Counted from the first letter of the stretch, positions 19,316 through 28,880 are shown. The stretch is DNA of 64,000 bases from Allorhodopirellula solitaria (GCF_007859855.1 NZ_SJPK01000012.1:1-64000), one strand, 5' to 3'. A program made the numbers and translations. The notes: generated from the letters alone by a model not told the origin.

Positions 19316-19769
19316 AGCGGCGACGGATTCAGGCAGATTCCTGACGTCGTGCCGGACAAGCGAACCCCTCGGCCGCAGCCTCGACTGCGCTGAGTCAATC
19401 CTGGCTCATCCGACGGAAGCGTGCGCCCGAGGTTTTCAAGGCATGGCTCCCGTATCCAAGGATCTATTTGTGGGATGTGATTATCAATGTTAGACTGGCA
19501 GTGGCGGGAGAAACGGAGCCGAGCTCTGCAGAGGTGCTGGCTTGGCAAGGGATATCTCGGTCGCCAGCGTTTCCCTGCAAAAGCGGTACGCCAATGGTGT
19601 TGTCGGTCCCTGGCGAGCGTTTGTTCGTCAGGGACGCATTTTTGAACGATCATTGGATACGAGAGCCATGCCTGGTATGTCCCCAAGTTAGCCTAAAAAA
19701 CTACCAGGGGCGCATTCTGAGTGCTTTCATTGAAGGAATTCACTTTCCCTTCAATCAAGGAACTCCGAT
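19316..19769. other. Intergenic stretch with no recognised gene
   Basis: About 450 bp. Open frames on both strands are short and unsupported. The right end probably belongs to the leader of the IS110-type element whose remnant starts at 19770. Confidence 0.45.
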
Positions 19770-19936
19770 ATGGCAATCGCCACCAAGAAACGTTCGTCAA
19801 AATCGTCAAAATCCAATCAGGCCCGTTACATCGGCAAGCCAGCTGGGGTGATTCAGCAGCGAGTCGAGGCGGTCGGTCCCTCTCACTTTGGTGTCGTTTC
19901 GGTCGACTGCGCCAAACGCAGATCCAAGTTCAATCC
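19770..19936 (+). pseudogene. IS110-type transposase, N-terminal fragment
   Basis: The first 55 residues (basic leader MAIATKKRSSKSSKSNQARY, then HFGVVSVDCAKRRSKF) resemble the N-terminus of IS110-family transposases, where the Asp in the VSVDCAKRRSK-type motif is the first residue of the DEDD site. The frame then enters unrelated sequence that belongs to the opposite-strand oxidoreductase remnant. No other part of the transposase is seen nearby. Confidence 0.55.
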
Positions 19937-19942
19937 ATCAAG

Positions 19943-20575
19943 TCAGCCGCAAGAGGCTTTCGTTCCTTCGCCAACTACCGACTCAGGATTCTGTTTTACT
20001 GCGGCAAACTCGATCTGATGCCGGAAAATACGTGCCACTAAATTCCGAGAAGAACCGCCTGCTTGAGACCCTCGGATTGTGTATTCCGCGTGCATGTTGT
20101 TGGGGAGCACGATGTAAACGGCTTCGACTTCACTATTTTCAGACAGTCGATCGTAGTTATCATTGTCGTAAATGGCGTTCTGCTTCACGCCATAGTACTT
20201 GGCCACCTGGGCGGCTTTCTTAGGATGCCCGCTGACCAAAGCAACGCATTTCGAGTGCTGGGTTTCAGCAAACGCTGGCAGTATCTCTTCGAGCGAGAGC
20301 ACTCCGAGCCCCACAATCGCGAAACCTACCTTCCGATCGACCACCTCGGGCAGCGACAAGTTTGGTGGTTGCTTGTCCGGCGGTGCCAAGGCGACATCAC
20401 TACTGGTCGATGAACGGTCTTGGACAGGTGTCGTTACCGAGCCACCAGACGCCCCACCCGCTTCCGCAGCACGGGACGCAGCGGCGGTCGCACCAGCAAC
20501 GACCGAACCGGTCGTCGCAATCGTGCATGAACGGGTCAGAAATGAGCGACGGGATGATGTTTGGGACTCAGCCAT
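19943..20575 (-). pseudogene. Gfo/Idh/MocA-family oxidoreductase, 3'-truncated
   Basis: It starts with a Tat-like signal (SSRRSFLTRSCTIATTGSVV) and a linker, then the Rossmann domain: KVGFAIVGLGVLSLEEILPA, CVALVSGHPKKAAQVAKYYG and VEAVYIVLPNNMHAEYTIRG. These are typical of exported glucose-fructose oxidoreductase-like dehydrogenases. After MHAEYTIRG (about 20090) the frame no longer matches the family, where CEKPMA is expected, and it stops by 19943. About half of the protein, including the catalytic EKP lysine, is missing. The break lies beside the IS110 fragment. Confidence 0.75.
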
Positions 20576-20808
20576 GGAAGTGAACTCAGCTTCTCTGGAG
20601 GGGCGAAACAGTTGTCAGACCCTATGTCCAGCTCGCAAATGACGTTCCTCAAATCGAAGCCAAATAAGCCTCTGGCAGTCAGTCACGGCAGTCAGGTATT
20701 AAAGGAAAATGACCTGCTAGGCTCGTTAGGCACACCGGATGCTGGGAAGAAGTGCTCCCCCGAGCCGTCCCAACGGTACCTGCTGGTCCACCTTGCAGCG
20801 ACTTGTTA

Positions 20809-20918
20809 AGCAACGCACGATCAATTTCTGTCGTAGTGGACGAGGCGACGAGTCCAAAGCCGCAGGACTCGTCGCCTCGCCCACTACTAAAACCGACACT
20901 TATTCATCGTGTGTTGCT
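20809..20918. repeat. MITE-like 110-bp palindromic element
   Basis: The ends are inverted repeats (AGCAACGCACGAT at 20809-20821, ATCGTGTGTTGCT at 20906-20918). The centre is a strong hairpin: 23-nt arms at 20833-20855 and 20865-20887 (GTAGTGGACGAGGCGACG type) with one mismatch. The whole unit can fold on itself. A half-copy of its right side occurs at 9921-9950. It carries no gene and could be mobilised in trans. Confidence 0.8.
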
Positions 20919-20967
20919 AAGCCGTCGGATCCCTCCCCCAGAGTTTCAGTAGTATGAGGTGCTATCC

Positions 20968-21570
20968 ATGAAAACAGCCGATAAAACGAAGGGGCTCGGC
21001 GCGAGTGCGGCGGCAACTGGGGCGACTGCGCTTCTACTCGTCGACGTAATCAACGACCTCGAGTTTGACGATGGGGAGGAATTGTTGAAGCTCGGTGTTC
21101 CAGCGGCGATCAATCTCCGGAATCTGAAGCAGCGTTTTCGCTCCCATGATTTGCCAGTGATTTACGCAAACGACAACTTTGGCAAATGGAAGTCCGACTT
21201 TAGGGCGCAGTTTGAGCACTGCGTCGGAGATGATACGCGGGGCAAACCCATCGCTGAGCTGTTGGCCCCCGAACCAGCAGATTACTTCGTGCTAAAGCCG
21301 AAGCATTCCGCCTTCTATGGCACCACGCTCGAATTGTTACTGCAGGCCCTGGAAGTCAAAACGCTCGTCGTCACCGGGTTCGCGACCGATATTTGTGTGT
21401 TGTTTTCAGCGAATGACGCGTACATGCGGGATTACAAGGTGTGTGTACCGCCAGATTGCGTTGCAGCTAACACTCAAGAACGCTCCGATGAAGCTGTCTC
21501 GCTGATGCAGCGGGTGCTCAAAGCAGATGTGCGTTCAGCGAGCGAGCTGGATGTCTCGGTGGTCCAGTAG
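20968..21570 (+). CDS. Isochorismatase-like cysteine hydrolase
   Basis: 200 aa with the catalytic triad of the family in order: Asp in ALLLVDVINDLEF (about 27), Lys in VLKPKHSAFYGT (about 112) and Cys in GFATDICVLFSANDAYMR (about 147). Members hydrolyse isochorismate, nicotinamide or other amides; the substrate here cannot be told. An alternative ATG at 20959 adds three residues. It leads the stress block that continues with katE. Confidence 0.85.
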   Translation: MKTADKTKGLGASAAATGATALLLVDVINDLEFDDGEELLKLGVPAAINLRNLKQRFRSHDLPVIYANDNFGKWKSDFRAQFEHCVGDDTRGKPIAELLAPEPADYFVLKPKHSAFYGTTLELLLQALEVKTLVVTGFATDICVLFSANDAYMRDYKVCVPPDCVAANTQERSDEAVSLMQRVLKADVRSASELDVSVVQ

Positions 21571-21789
21571 GAACGTCGGAAGAAATCATTCCACGTAACT
21601 CTTTTGAGTCGACGGCGATACGGGCTGTCGATTTAGTAACCCGACGGTTTGAAAGCAGCGAACACTACCGGAAAAGTCAGCAACTCTAATCGGCATGATA
21701 AATGCTACGGCGATACTCGCAATCGCACACTCGGGAGGGCGTCGCATGCACTCTCACCAATGAAACCGCCACAGGACAAGTGAAGCACA
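21571..21789. other. Leader of katE
   Basis: About 220 bp with no gene; presumably the katE promoter region. No clear promoter or regulator site was identified. Confidence 0.4.
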
Positions 21790-23862
21790 ATGGCTAAGAA
21801 ATCTTCGACGTCTCCTCTGAACGCAGGCAAAGGTGGCGAGCCCCACCAAACGGCAACAGGCAAACCGGTACTGACGACCAACCAGGGTCTGCCCGTCGCA
21901 GATGATCAAAATACGCTCACGGTGGGCCCGCGTGGGCCACAGCTTCTCGAAGACTTTATGATGCGTGAAAAAATCACGCACTTCGACCACGAGCGGATTC
22001 CCGAGCGAGTCGTGCACGCTCGTGGATACGCCGCTCACGGTTGCTTCCAGGCGTACGAATCTCACGCCGATCTGACCGCGGCTGACTTCTTGAGCGATCC
22101 TAAAAAGAAGACTCCTGTCTTTTGTCGCTTTTCTACCGTCGCTGGCAGCCAAGGCTCTCACGACACCGCGCGAGACGTGCGTGGTTTCGCCGTCAAGTTC
22201 TACACCGAGCAGGGCAATTATGACCTGGTCGGAAACAATATGCCTGTGTTCTTCATTCAGGATGGAATCAAGTTTCCCGATCTGATCCACTCCGTGAAGC
22301 CCGCTCCCGATCGCGCGTTTCCACAAGCTCAGTCAGCCCACGATACGTTTTGGGATTTCGTGTCGCTCAATGCCGAAGCCATGCACATGCTGATGTGGAT
22401 CATGTCGGACCGCGCCATCCCGAGATCATTTCGGATGATGGAGGGTTTCGGCGTACATACCTTCCGGATGATCAATCAAAAGGGAGAATCCAAGTTCGTC
22501 AAATTTCACTGGCGACCGAAGCTAGGCACCTTTTCGCTGATTTGGGATGAGGCGGTGAAAATTGGGGGTGCCGACCCCGATTTCAACCGTCGCGATTTGT
22601 TTAATGCAATCGAGAGAGGCGACTACCCCGAGTGGGAGCTTTCAGTGCAGGCATTCACTGAGGAGCAAGCCAACGAGTTTGATTTCGACGTCCTCGACGC
22701 CACCAAATTGATACCCGAGGAAATCGTGCCGCTGACACCTTTGGGGAAGATGGTCCTCGACCGCAACGTCGACAACTTCTTCGCCGAAACCGAACAGGTC
22801 GCTTTTTGTCCGTCCCATGTTGTGCCGGGCATCGATTTCTCCAATGACCCGCTGCTGCAGGGGCGACTGTTCTCGTATCTCGACACTCAGTTGTCGCGAC
22901 TGGGCAGCCCCAATTTTCACCAGATTCCCGTTAACAAGCCAAAGTGCCCATTTGCAAACTTTCAGCGGGATGGCCATATGCAGACCGAAGTGCCTACGGG
23001 CCGTGTCGCGAACGAGCCCAACAGCCTCGACGATGGCCTGCTGCGTGAAGACCCGAAGCGGGGGTTCCATTCCCATCCGTCCGACGAAGCCGGATCGAAA
23101 CTGCGGGTCCGCCCCGAGAGCTTTGCAGATTACTACTCCCAGGCCCGGCTCTTCTATCGTTCGATGACCGAGCCGGAGCAGAGACACATCGCGGCTGGAT
23201 TTGCATTCGAGCTAGGCAAGTGCGAGGAAGCAAAAATCCGCACACGCATGCTCGGCCATCTGCAGAACGTAGATGCATCCTTGGCTGACGTGGTCGCTGA
23301 GTCGTTGGGCATGAAAGGACAGGCTGACGACATTTCGCCTCGGGTCCCCGTTCAGGACGTTGATGCCTCGCCCGCTTTGTCGCAGTACGCCAAGGCCCCC
23401 AAATCGATTGCTGGCAAAAAAATCGGCGTGCTGGTGACGGAAGGCTCGGACAGCAAACTGATCGCTGCCATCCGAAAGGCTGCGAAGGCGGAGCAGGCAG
23501 TGGTTGAACTCATCGCTCCAAAAATTGGTCCGATGAAGGACAGCAGCGGCAAAACGGTTCATCCGGATCACTTCTTATCGGGAGCACCATCGTCGCTATT
23601 TGACAACGTGGTGGTTGCGCCCGAGAAATCACACGTCGATGCGTTGCTCAATCAAAGCGCCGCAATCGACTGGATACGTGACGCTTTCGGGCACCTGAAG
23701 GTCATCGGCTACACGGCCGCTGCGATGCCGCTGATGGAGAAGGCCGCCGTGCCCACGGAAGGCGAAGTCGGCGTTATTGACCTTACCAATGCCAAGGTCG
23801 CTGATTTTATCGAACAAGCCAAAGAGCATCGCATTTGGGCGCGAGAGACGGAGGTTCGCTGA
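21790..23862 (+). CDS. katE: Large-subunit catalase HPII (KatE)
   Basis: Heme enzyme that turns hydrogen peroxide into water and oxygen. The 690-aa length marks the large-subunit clade. The distal His lies in [11 protein letters not shown] (about residue 76), the distal Asn in [13 protein letters not shown] (about 149), and the proximal heme Tyr in [14 protein letters not shown] (about 363). The last 150 residues ([34 protein letters not shown]) are the flavodoxin/DJ-1-like domain of this clade. It stands at the head of a run of stress genes. Confidence 0.97.
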   Translation: MAKKSSTSPLNAGKGGEPHQTATGKPVLTTNQGLPVADDQNTLTVGPRGPQLLEDFMMREKITHFDHERIPERVVHARGYAAHGCFQAYESHADLTAADFLSDPKKKTPVFCRFSTVAGSQGSHDTARDVRGFAVKFYTEQGNYDLVGNNMPVFFIQDGIKFPDLIHSVKPAPDRAFPQAQSAHDTFWDFVSLNAEAMHMLMWIMSDRAIPRSFRMMEGFGVHTFRMINQKGESKFVKFHWRPKLGTFSLIWDEAVKIGGADPDFNRRDLFNAIERGDYPEWELSVQAFTEEQANEFDFDVLDATKLIPEEIVPLTPLGKMVLDRNVDNFFAETEQVAFCPSHVVPGIDFSNDPLLQGRLFSYLDTQLSRLGSPNFHQIPVNKPKCPFANFQRDGHMQTEVPTGRVANEPNSLDDGLLREDPKRGFHSHPSDEAGSKLRVRPESFADYYSQARLFYRSMTEPEQRHIAAGFAFELGKCEEAKIRTRMLGHLQNVDASLADVVAESLGMKGQADDISPRVPVQDVDASPALSQYAKAPKSIAGKKIGVLVTEGSDSKLIAAIRKAAKAEQAVVELIAPKIGPMKDSSGKTVHPDHFLSGAPSSLFDNVVVAPEKSHVDALLNQSAAIDWIRDAFGHLKVIGYTAAAMPLMEKAAVPTEGEVGVIDLTNAKVADFIEQAKEHRIWARETEVR

Positions 23863-23876
23863 CCATGAATGCTCTT

Positions 23877-24199
23877 TGAATCAAACGATCTGCCGCTATG
23901 TGCTTGCTGAGGCGGTGATGTGTTGTCGCAAAGGAGGCACGGTGTCGATCCCAGGCGTCTACACCAACGTCGTGGACAACTTTCCAATGAACGCGGCGAT
24001 GAACAAAGGCTTGACGCTGAAAATGGGGCAGACTCATGTGCAGCACTACCTCGACGATCTACTGGCCAAGGTGACCGAAGGCAAGATCGACCCTTCGTTC
24101 GTAATCACACACCGGGGCTCTCTCGATGATGCCCCCAAACTCTACGAAACATTCGCGGAGAAATCAGACGGGTGCATCAAGGTTGTGCTGACTCCTTAA
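23877..24199 (+). pseudogene. Zinc-dependent alcohol/formaldehyde dehydrogenase, C-terminal remnant
   Basis: Only the last 105 residues remain: [38 protein letters not shown] and [16 protein letters not shown]. These match the C-terminus of glutathione-independent formaldehyde dehydrogenase-like MDR enzymes. The GroES and zinc-binding parts are absent; katE's 3' end lies where they should be. The upstream in-frame extension overlaps katE in another frame and is not homologous. Confidence 0.8.
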
Positions 24200-24245
24200 G
24201 CAAAGTCGCACTCGTATATCGCAACTTCAATTGCCGTAGGAAGAG

Positions 24246-24557
24246 ATGACCATGGCAACTATCAACGCATACTGGCGGCACGCTCCCTTTTCGCATGACG
24301 CCGGCCAACGCAATCGTGACGATATCGCTGGCTCGGAAGCCGACAGCGTTCATACCGGTACTCTGAGCGATGAGCACCAGGAAGTCAGCGACGGGCGACC
24401 GGTATTGGTTGAAGACGAGACAGGCCGGGTCTATCAAGCGGCTGATTTGCCACCAGGAACTCAGGTAATGGTCTCCCATACAACTGACCAGATCCAACAG
24501 ATCATCGAAAAATCTCGTCGCGTGGGCTTTGAAGTTATTATCAATGATAAGAATTAG
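24246..24557 (+). CDS. Small hypothetical protein (103 aa)
   Basis: Soluble and acidic, with an N-terminal NAYWRHAPFSHDAGQRN segment and a C-terminal part (GTQVMVSHTTDQIQQIIEKS then GFEVII) that looks like a small alpha/beta fold. A purine-rich AGGAAGAG lies just before the ATG. I recognise no family. Its place between katE and the DUF892 gene suggests membership in the stress block. Confidence 0.6.
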   Translation: MTMATINAYWRHAPFSHDAGQRNRDDIAGSEADSVHTGTLSDEHQEVSDGRPVLVEDETGRVYQAADLPPGTQVMVSHTTDQIQQIIEKSRRVGFEVIINDKN

Positions 24558-24671
24558 GAAGTGACTTGAGAAATCGCGAGCCGCTTCCTGGCACAGGTTT
24601 TGCTAAACCAGAATCGGTCGCGAAGGTCCGCAGCCACTGAGCCTTCATTTCTTTTCACCTGGATCCCTACG

Positions 24672-25181
24672 ATGTCTCTCGATTCACTTGCCGATGCGTT
24701 TTACGATGAACTGCGTGATGTCTACAGCGCCGAAAAGCAATTGACCAAAGCACTCCCTAAACTGGTCAAAAATGCGACTTATGCTGATCTAAAGAAAGCC
24801 CTGAAGGAGCATTTGGCTGAGACGGAACAACAGGTCGAACGCGTAGAGAAAGCATTTGAAGACACAGGGAAAGCTGCTCGCGCGAAATCTTGCGCAGCAA
24901 TGAAGGGGCTGATCGAGGAAGCGGAAGAGATGCTCAAAATGGACGCGGAGCCCGCGGTGAAGGATGCGGTCATCATCGCGTGCGGTCAGAAAGTGGAGCA
25001 CTACGAAATCGCGACTTACGGAACGCTTTGCACGTGGGCGGAGCTACTCGGATACAAGACGGCGACAGAGCAGCTCAAACTCAACATGGCCGAGGAAGAA
25101 GCCGCCGATCAAAACCTATCGAAGATTGCCGAGGCGGTTAACTCCGAGGCAATGACATCGGGGAACGCCAAAAAAAAGTAG
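24672..25181 (+). CDS. DUF892 (YciF-type) ferritin-like protein
   Basis: 169 aa from the ATG at 24672. This start gives the family N-terminus [20 protein letters not shown]; the longer frame does not. Four long helices carry the di-iron type Glu/His pattern ([66 protein letters not shown]). Members are stress-induced in enterobacteria; their chemistry is not settled. The gene ends GCC AAA AAA AAG TAG, which forms a -1 slippery heptamer that leads into the next gene. Confidence 0.9.
   Translation: MSLDSLADAFYDELRDVYSAEKQLTKALPKLVKNATYADLKKALKEHLAETEQQVERVEKAFEDTGKAARAKSCAAMKGLIEEAEEMLKMDAEPAVKDAVIIACGQKVEHYEIATYGTLCTWAELLGYKTATEQLKLNMAEEEAADQNLSKIAEAVNSEAMTSGNAKKK
25172..25178 (+). promoter_or_regulatory. 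Candidate -1 ribosomal frameshift site A AAA AAG
   Basis: The heptamer sits in the correct phase for -1 slippage at the last two sense codons of the DUF892 gene, directly before TAG. After slippage the ribosome reads GTA GCG AAA GCC and stays open for 1540 bp through the FAD/Rieske gene. A GGGGA run about 8 nt upstream could act as an internal Shine-Dalgarno stimulator, as in dnaX. Transcriptional slippage on the A8 tract is an alternative. Confidence 0.5.
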
Positions 25182-25294
25182 CGAAAGCCGACGTCAGTGA
25201 ACTCGCAAAGCTGTCGACTCACAACTCCTACTGGCTAGAACGACGTCCACTGAGCCCGTCGCGGCCGACGCTCGGTGGAAAACACTCTACCGAG

Positions 25295-26719
25295 GTGCTG
25301 GTCATCGGGGCGGGTATCGCCGGTCTGAGCACAGCGCTGGAATTACTGCAGCGTGGCAAGCGTGTCATTGTTTGTGAGGCGACCACGATCGGGGCGGGCA
25401 CGACCGGTGGCAGCAGCGCCCATCTGGATGCTCATCCCGAAGCTGGGACGGTCGAAGTGATCTCAAAACTCGGTGTTGAACAAGCCGCCGCGTACACAAA
25501 ACTTCGCATGCAGGCGATTGATGTGATTGAGCGTCGCGTCTCAAGTAGCTGCGGCTTCCAGCGGGTTCCTGCATATTTCTACACCGAAGATCCCGCCCAC
25601 GAGAAGGATATGCGGGATGCTTTTCATGCTGCGAAGGAACTCGGCCTGGACGTCTCGTGGTGCGATGCCGTACCGATCGCGTCGGCGGCTTGCGGCTACG
25701 AAATCTCCAACATGGGGCGAATTGATGTTCTGCAGTATCTCCATGAACTCGCTGAGGCGGTTGAGGCCGCCGGTGGCGTCATTTTTGAAAACACCCTGGT
25801 CAGCGGACCGGTGGAGAAGCATCCGACCGAACTGGAAACCACCAGTACCTGTACGGTCGAGTCGGATCGAATCAACGGACAGGTAAAGTTTGAACATGTC
25901 GTTTGTGCGGTTCACTGCAACTACTCGAGCGTGCAAAGACTCTATCTTCAAACGCCTGCGTACCAGTCCTATATGATCGCCGCTCGTGTGAGAGAGCCAA
26001 TCCCGGACGCATTGTTCTGGGACGACAGTGACCCGTACTATTATACCCGGCGAGCAACGAACGATGGACTGACCATTCTTGCTGGCGGCTGCGATCATCG
26101 AACGGGCGCTGGCGACGAAGAGGCGTCGATGGCGGCCCTTCAGAACTGGGTGCAGGAGCGGTTCCACGTTGAGGAGATTGTGTCACAGTGGAGTGCTGAA
26201 TTCTTTGAACCGACCGATGGATTGCCCTTCATTGGCGAACTGCCGGGCTTGGAGAACGCTTGGATTGCAACAGGCTTCAGTGGGATGGGCCTGACACTGG
26301 GCACAGCGGCGGGATGGATCATCGCTGACTTGATCGACCGTAAAAAGGTAGGTCTTGCCGATGCGTTCTCCCCGGGTCGGTTAGGTCTGTCCTCATTGGG
26401 ACAGCTCGTCAGTGAAGGCACGACGACGGCATTGGATTATGTCGAGCGTGTCGTTCCACAGTCCGCCGTCGATGCGGATTCACTGGAGCCCGGCGAAGGT
26501 GCCGTGGGATCCTGTGATGGTGCGCAGGTCGCGATTTGTCGTGACCGCAGCGGTTGCGTGCATCGGCTCAATCCTGTTTGCACCCACATGGGCGGCGTCG
26601 TACGTTGGAACCCAGTTGAGCAGACCTGGGACTGTCCCGTTCACGGTGGCCGATTCGCTGCCGACGGAAGCCGTATCTACGGACCTCCTGAATCGGGATT
26701 AGAGAATGCGCAGGAATAG
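25295..26719 (+). CDS. FAD-dependent oxidoreductase with C-terminal Rieske 2Fe-2S domain
   Basis: DAO-type flavoprotein fold: dinucleotide motif VLVIGAGIAGLSTALELLQRG at the very start and the second FAD block GLPFIGELPG then WIATGFSGMGLTLG (about 310-335). The C-terminal 75 residues are a Rieske domain with C-x-H in NPVCTHMGG and C-x2-H in WDCPVHGGRF, which bind the 2Fe-2S cluster. It resembles YhfW-type proteins. The only standard start is GTG 25295, yet the same frame is open and homologous-looking upstream to 25180 (LSTHNSYWLERRPLSP and so on), with no ATG, GTG or TTG there. Hence expression by frameshift from the DUF892 gene is possible. Confidence 0.88.
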   Translation: MLVIGAGIAGLSTALELLQRGKRVIVCEATTIGAGTTGGSSAHLDAHPEAGTVEVISKLGVEQAAAYTKLRMQAIDVIERRVSSSCGFQRVPAYFYTEDPAHEKDMRDAFHAAKELGLDVSWCDAVPIASAACGYEISNMGRIDVLQYLHELAEAVEAAGGVIFENTLVSGPVEKHPTELETTSTCTVESDRINGQVKFEHVVCAVHCNYSSVQRLYLQTPAYQSYMIAARVREPIPDALFWDDSDPYYYTRRATNDGLTILAGGCDHRTGAGDEEASMAALQNWVQERFHVEEIVSQWSAEFFEPTDGLPFIGELPGLENAWIATGFSGMGLTLGTAAGWIIADLIDRKKVGLADAFSPGRLGLSSLGQLVSEGTTTALDYVERVVPQSAVDADSLEPGEGAVGSCDGAQVAICRDRSGCVHRLNPVCTHMGGVVRWNPVEQTWDCPVHGGRFAADGSRIYGPPESGLENAQE

Positions 26720-26721
26720 CA

Positions 26722-27570
26722 ATGATAGACAATCAGACGAAGCGATTTTGGATCGGACTTGCCAGAGCGGTCGCCGGAGCACTGTTGTTCTCGCTTCCAA
26801 TGATGCTGACGATGGAGATGTGGTCTATCGGGCCAACGTCTAGCCCGCTGCAGATGGGTGCTTTGTTATCGATGACGTTTCCAATCCTGTTCGGACTGGC
26901 CAAGCTAAGCGGCTTTGAGGAGCCGGAGGGGTGGGCCGGGACTGCCGTCGACGCCTTCGTCGCGTACGCGGTCGGTTGGTTGACTACCTTTATGATCCTA
27001 AGCGTCTTCGCGGTCTTGAATGTGGCGACAATGCCGCTCAGCGAACTCATCGGGGTGATTTCGATTCAAACGATTCCGGCAAGTATTGGCGCGGTACTTG
27101 CCGCCAGCCAACTTGGGGGCCACACCGATAGTGATGACGAAATACAAACGAATGATGACGATGGGGCTCACACGACGCGGGAATACTTTCGAGAACTCTT
27201 TGTTATGGCAATCGGTGCCCTCTTTCTCGCCTTCAACGTTGCCCCAACCGAGGAAATGGTACTCGTCGCGTTCAAAATGACCGCTTGGCACGGCTGCCTG
27301 GTAATGCTGCTGTCATTGATGATTATGCATGGGTTTGTATTCAAAGTTAAATTCCACGGACAAAAACCGATACCCCAAGAGCAATCGGCGTGGAGTGTTT
27401 TCCTCCGTTTTACCATCCCAGGCTACGCCATCGCTTTGCTCGTCAGTTTATTTTGCCTCTGGTCGTTCGGCAGCACCGCCAATACCGCCATCGACGAAGT
27501 GGTCATGGCGACGACAGTGTTAGGGTTGCCAGCGGCGGTGGGTGCCTCCTCTGCGAGACTGATTCTGTGA
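26722..27570 (+). CDS. TIGR02587-type integral membrane protein
   Basis: 282 aa with about seven membrane helices (ARAVAGALLFSLPMMLTMEM, WLTTFMILSVFAVLNVA, LFVMAIGALFLAFNVAP, FLRFTIPGYAIALLVSLFCL and others) and a charged loop in the middle. The sequence NVAPTEEMVLVAFKMTAWH fits the TIGR02587 family, which is known to occur in a two-gene unit with TIGR02588. That partner follows 9 bp downstream. The role is unknown. It starts right after the FAD/Rieske gene, so the genes are probably co-transcribed. Confidence 0.8.
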   Translation: MIDNQTKRFWIGLARAVAGALLFSLPMMLTMEMWSIGPTSSPLQMGALLSMTFPILFGLAKLSGFEEPEGWAGTAVDAFVAYAVGWLTTFMILSVFAVLNVATMPLSELIGVISIQTIPASIGAVLAASQLGGHTDSDDEIQTNDDDGAHTTREYFRELFVMAIGALFLAFNVAPTEEMVLVAFKMTAWHGCLVMLLSLMIMHGFVFKVKFHGQKPIPQEQSAWSVFLRFTIPGYAIALLVSLFCLWSFGSTANTAIDEVVMATTVLGLPAAVGASSARLIL

Positions 27571-27579
27571 GACAAACAC

Positions 27580-27966
27580 ATGAAAAACGGTAATCAATCT
27601 GCTGCCACCATACCGCTCGCCGAATGTATAGTTGCTGGCGTGGGTCTGCTGCTCGTCCTCGCTACCTTTGGATACTTGGGCCAGCGGGCGATGCGCGAGC
27701 AATCTCCGCCTTCGTTCGTCGCTCGCACCGAAAAGATTATCGCATTGGGTGACCAGTTCGTGGCGAAGGTTGTCGTGCAAAATATCGGAGGAACACCCGT
27801 CGCCGATTTACGAGTGATCGCCGACTTCGGAGAAGACGAACCTCCCAAAGAAGTCGTTATCGACTACTTACCTTCCCGTTCGGATCGCCGTGTGGGCTTC
27901 GTCCTCAAACGGATGCCCAGCGAACCGGAGCCTACGTTTCAGTTTGTCTCTTACACCGAACCTTGA
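27580..27966 (+). CDS. TIGR02588-type membrane-anchored protein
   Basis: 128 aa with a single N-terminal membrane helix (LAECIVAGVGLLLVLATFGY) and an outside domain of beta type (FVAKVVVQNIGGTPVADLRV, EVVIDYLPSRSDRRVGFVL). Length, layout and neighbour match TIGR02588, the fixed partner of TIGR02587. Function unknown. Assignment is from memory of the family, not from a search. Confidence 0.78.
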   Translation: MKNGNQSAATIPLAECIVAGVGLLLVLATFGYLGQRAMREQSPPSFVARTEKIIALGDQFVAKVVVQNIGGTPVADLRVIADFGEDEPPKEVVIDYLPSRSDRRVGFVLKRMPSEPEPTFQFVSYTEP

Positions 27967-27981
27967 ACGCTTGCTAGTTGC

Positions 27982-28009
27982 GGGTGACGGGTGACGGGTG
28001 ACGGGTGAC
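27982..28009. repeat. Heptamer tandem repeat (GGGTGAC x4)
   Basis: Four exact copies of GGGTGAC follow the stop of the TIGR02588 gene. A second heptamer array of another sequence lies at 45123-45143, also at a gene end. Confidence 0.95.
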
Positions 28010-28316
28010 GACGAGGATGAAAGCGAAGTCTTCGCGAACGTACCGATCCCGCTTACCGCATGTTTGCGTCGCGACGCCGCCTGGGATCCAGAGAAAAGAC
28101 CCTACAATTGGTCGATGCAACCGAGCCGAAACATCGCAAAGTAGCGTGAGACGATGCAGCCAGTGAGAAGTACCGAGGGGCGAAAACCTGAGGCCGACTG
28201 CAACTGCAGCGATCGGGCTGGTAGTCCGGCACGGGCCTTGCACCAACCCATCAATGCAACGAAAGCATTGTGCGACAATGCTGCTTCAACCTTGTCGAAT
28301 CACTGGAGATTTTAAC
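28010..28316. other. Intergenic stretch before the PfpI gene
   Basis: About 300 bp without a recognised gene. It should carry the promoter of the gene at 28317, whose Shine-Dalgarno-like CTGGAGAT lies 11 bp before the ATG. Confidence 0.4.
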
Positions 28317-28880
28317 ATGAGTAAAACTCTCGATGGAAAACGTATCGCGTTCTTGGCAACCGACGGCTTCGAGCAAGTCGAACTGACGCAGCCGTGGGAT
28401 GCGATTAAAAATGCAGGGGCGGACGTCGTGCTGGTGTCTCCAGAGTCTGGCACGATCCAGGGAATGAACCACGATGAGAAAGCAGATAAATTCAAGGTCG
28501 ATGAAAATGCCGGTTCGGTATCTGCCGAAAACTTTGACGGCTTGGTGCTGCCGGGTGGCGTTGCCAACCCCGACGCGCTCCGGATGTGCGACGACTCAGT
28601 TAGCTTTGTGCGCGACTTTTTTAAACAGCACAAACCCGTTGCCGCGATTTGTCATGGACCTTGGACACTTATCGAAGCGGACGTCGTCCGCGGCCGGAAA
28701 GTCACGTCTTGGCCGAGTCTGAAGACAGACCTAACCAACGCGGGTGCGGAGTGGGTTGATCAAGAGTGTGTCGTCGACGAAGGCTTGGTTACCAGCCGCA
28801 AGCCGGATGACCTCGACGCATTCTGCGCCAAGGCCATCGAGGAGTTCGCTGAAGGCAAGCACGCTCAGCAAACAGCGTAG
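28317..28880 (+). CDS. DJ-1/PfpI-family protein
   Basis: 187 aa from the ATG at 28317. The nucleophile elbow is AAICHGPWTL (Cys near residue 110), with the family motifs RIAFLATDGFEQVELTQP (conserved Glu) and FDGLVLPGGVANPD. The His after the Cys is kept. Members act as deglycases, proteases or chaperones under stress (PfpI, YhbO, YraA). It closes the stress block. Confidence 0.9.
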   Translation: MSKTLDGKRIAFLATDGFEQVELTQPWDAIKNAGADVVLVSPESGTIQGMNHDEKADKFKVDENAGSVSAENFDGLVLPGGVANPDALRMCDDSVSFVRDFFKQHKPVAAICHGPWTLIEADVVRGRKVTSWPSLKTDLTNAGAEWVDQECVVDEGLVTSRKPDDLDAFCAKAIEEFAEGKHAQQTA

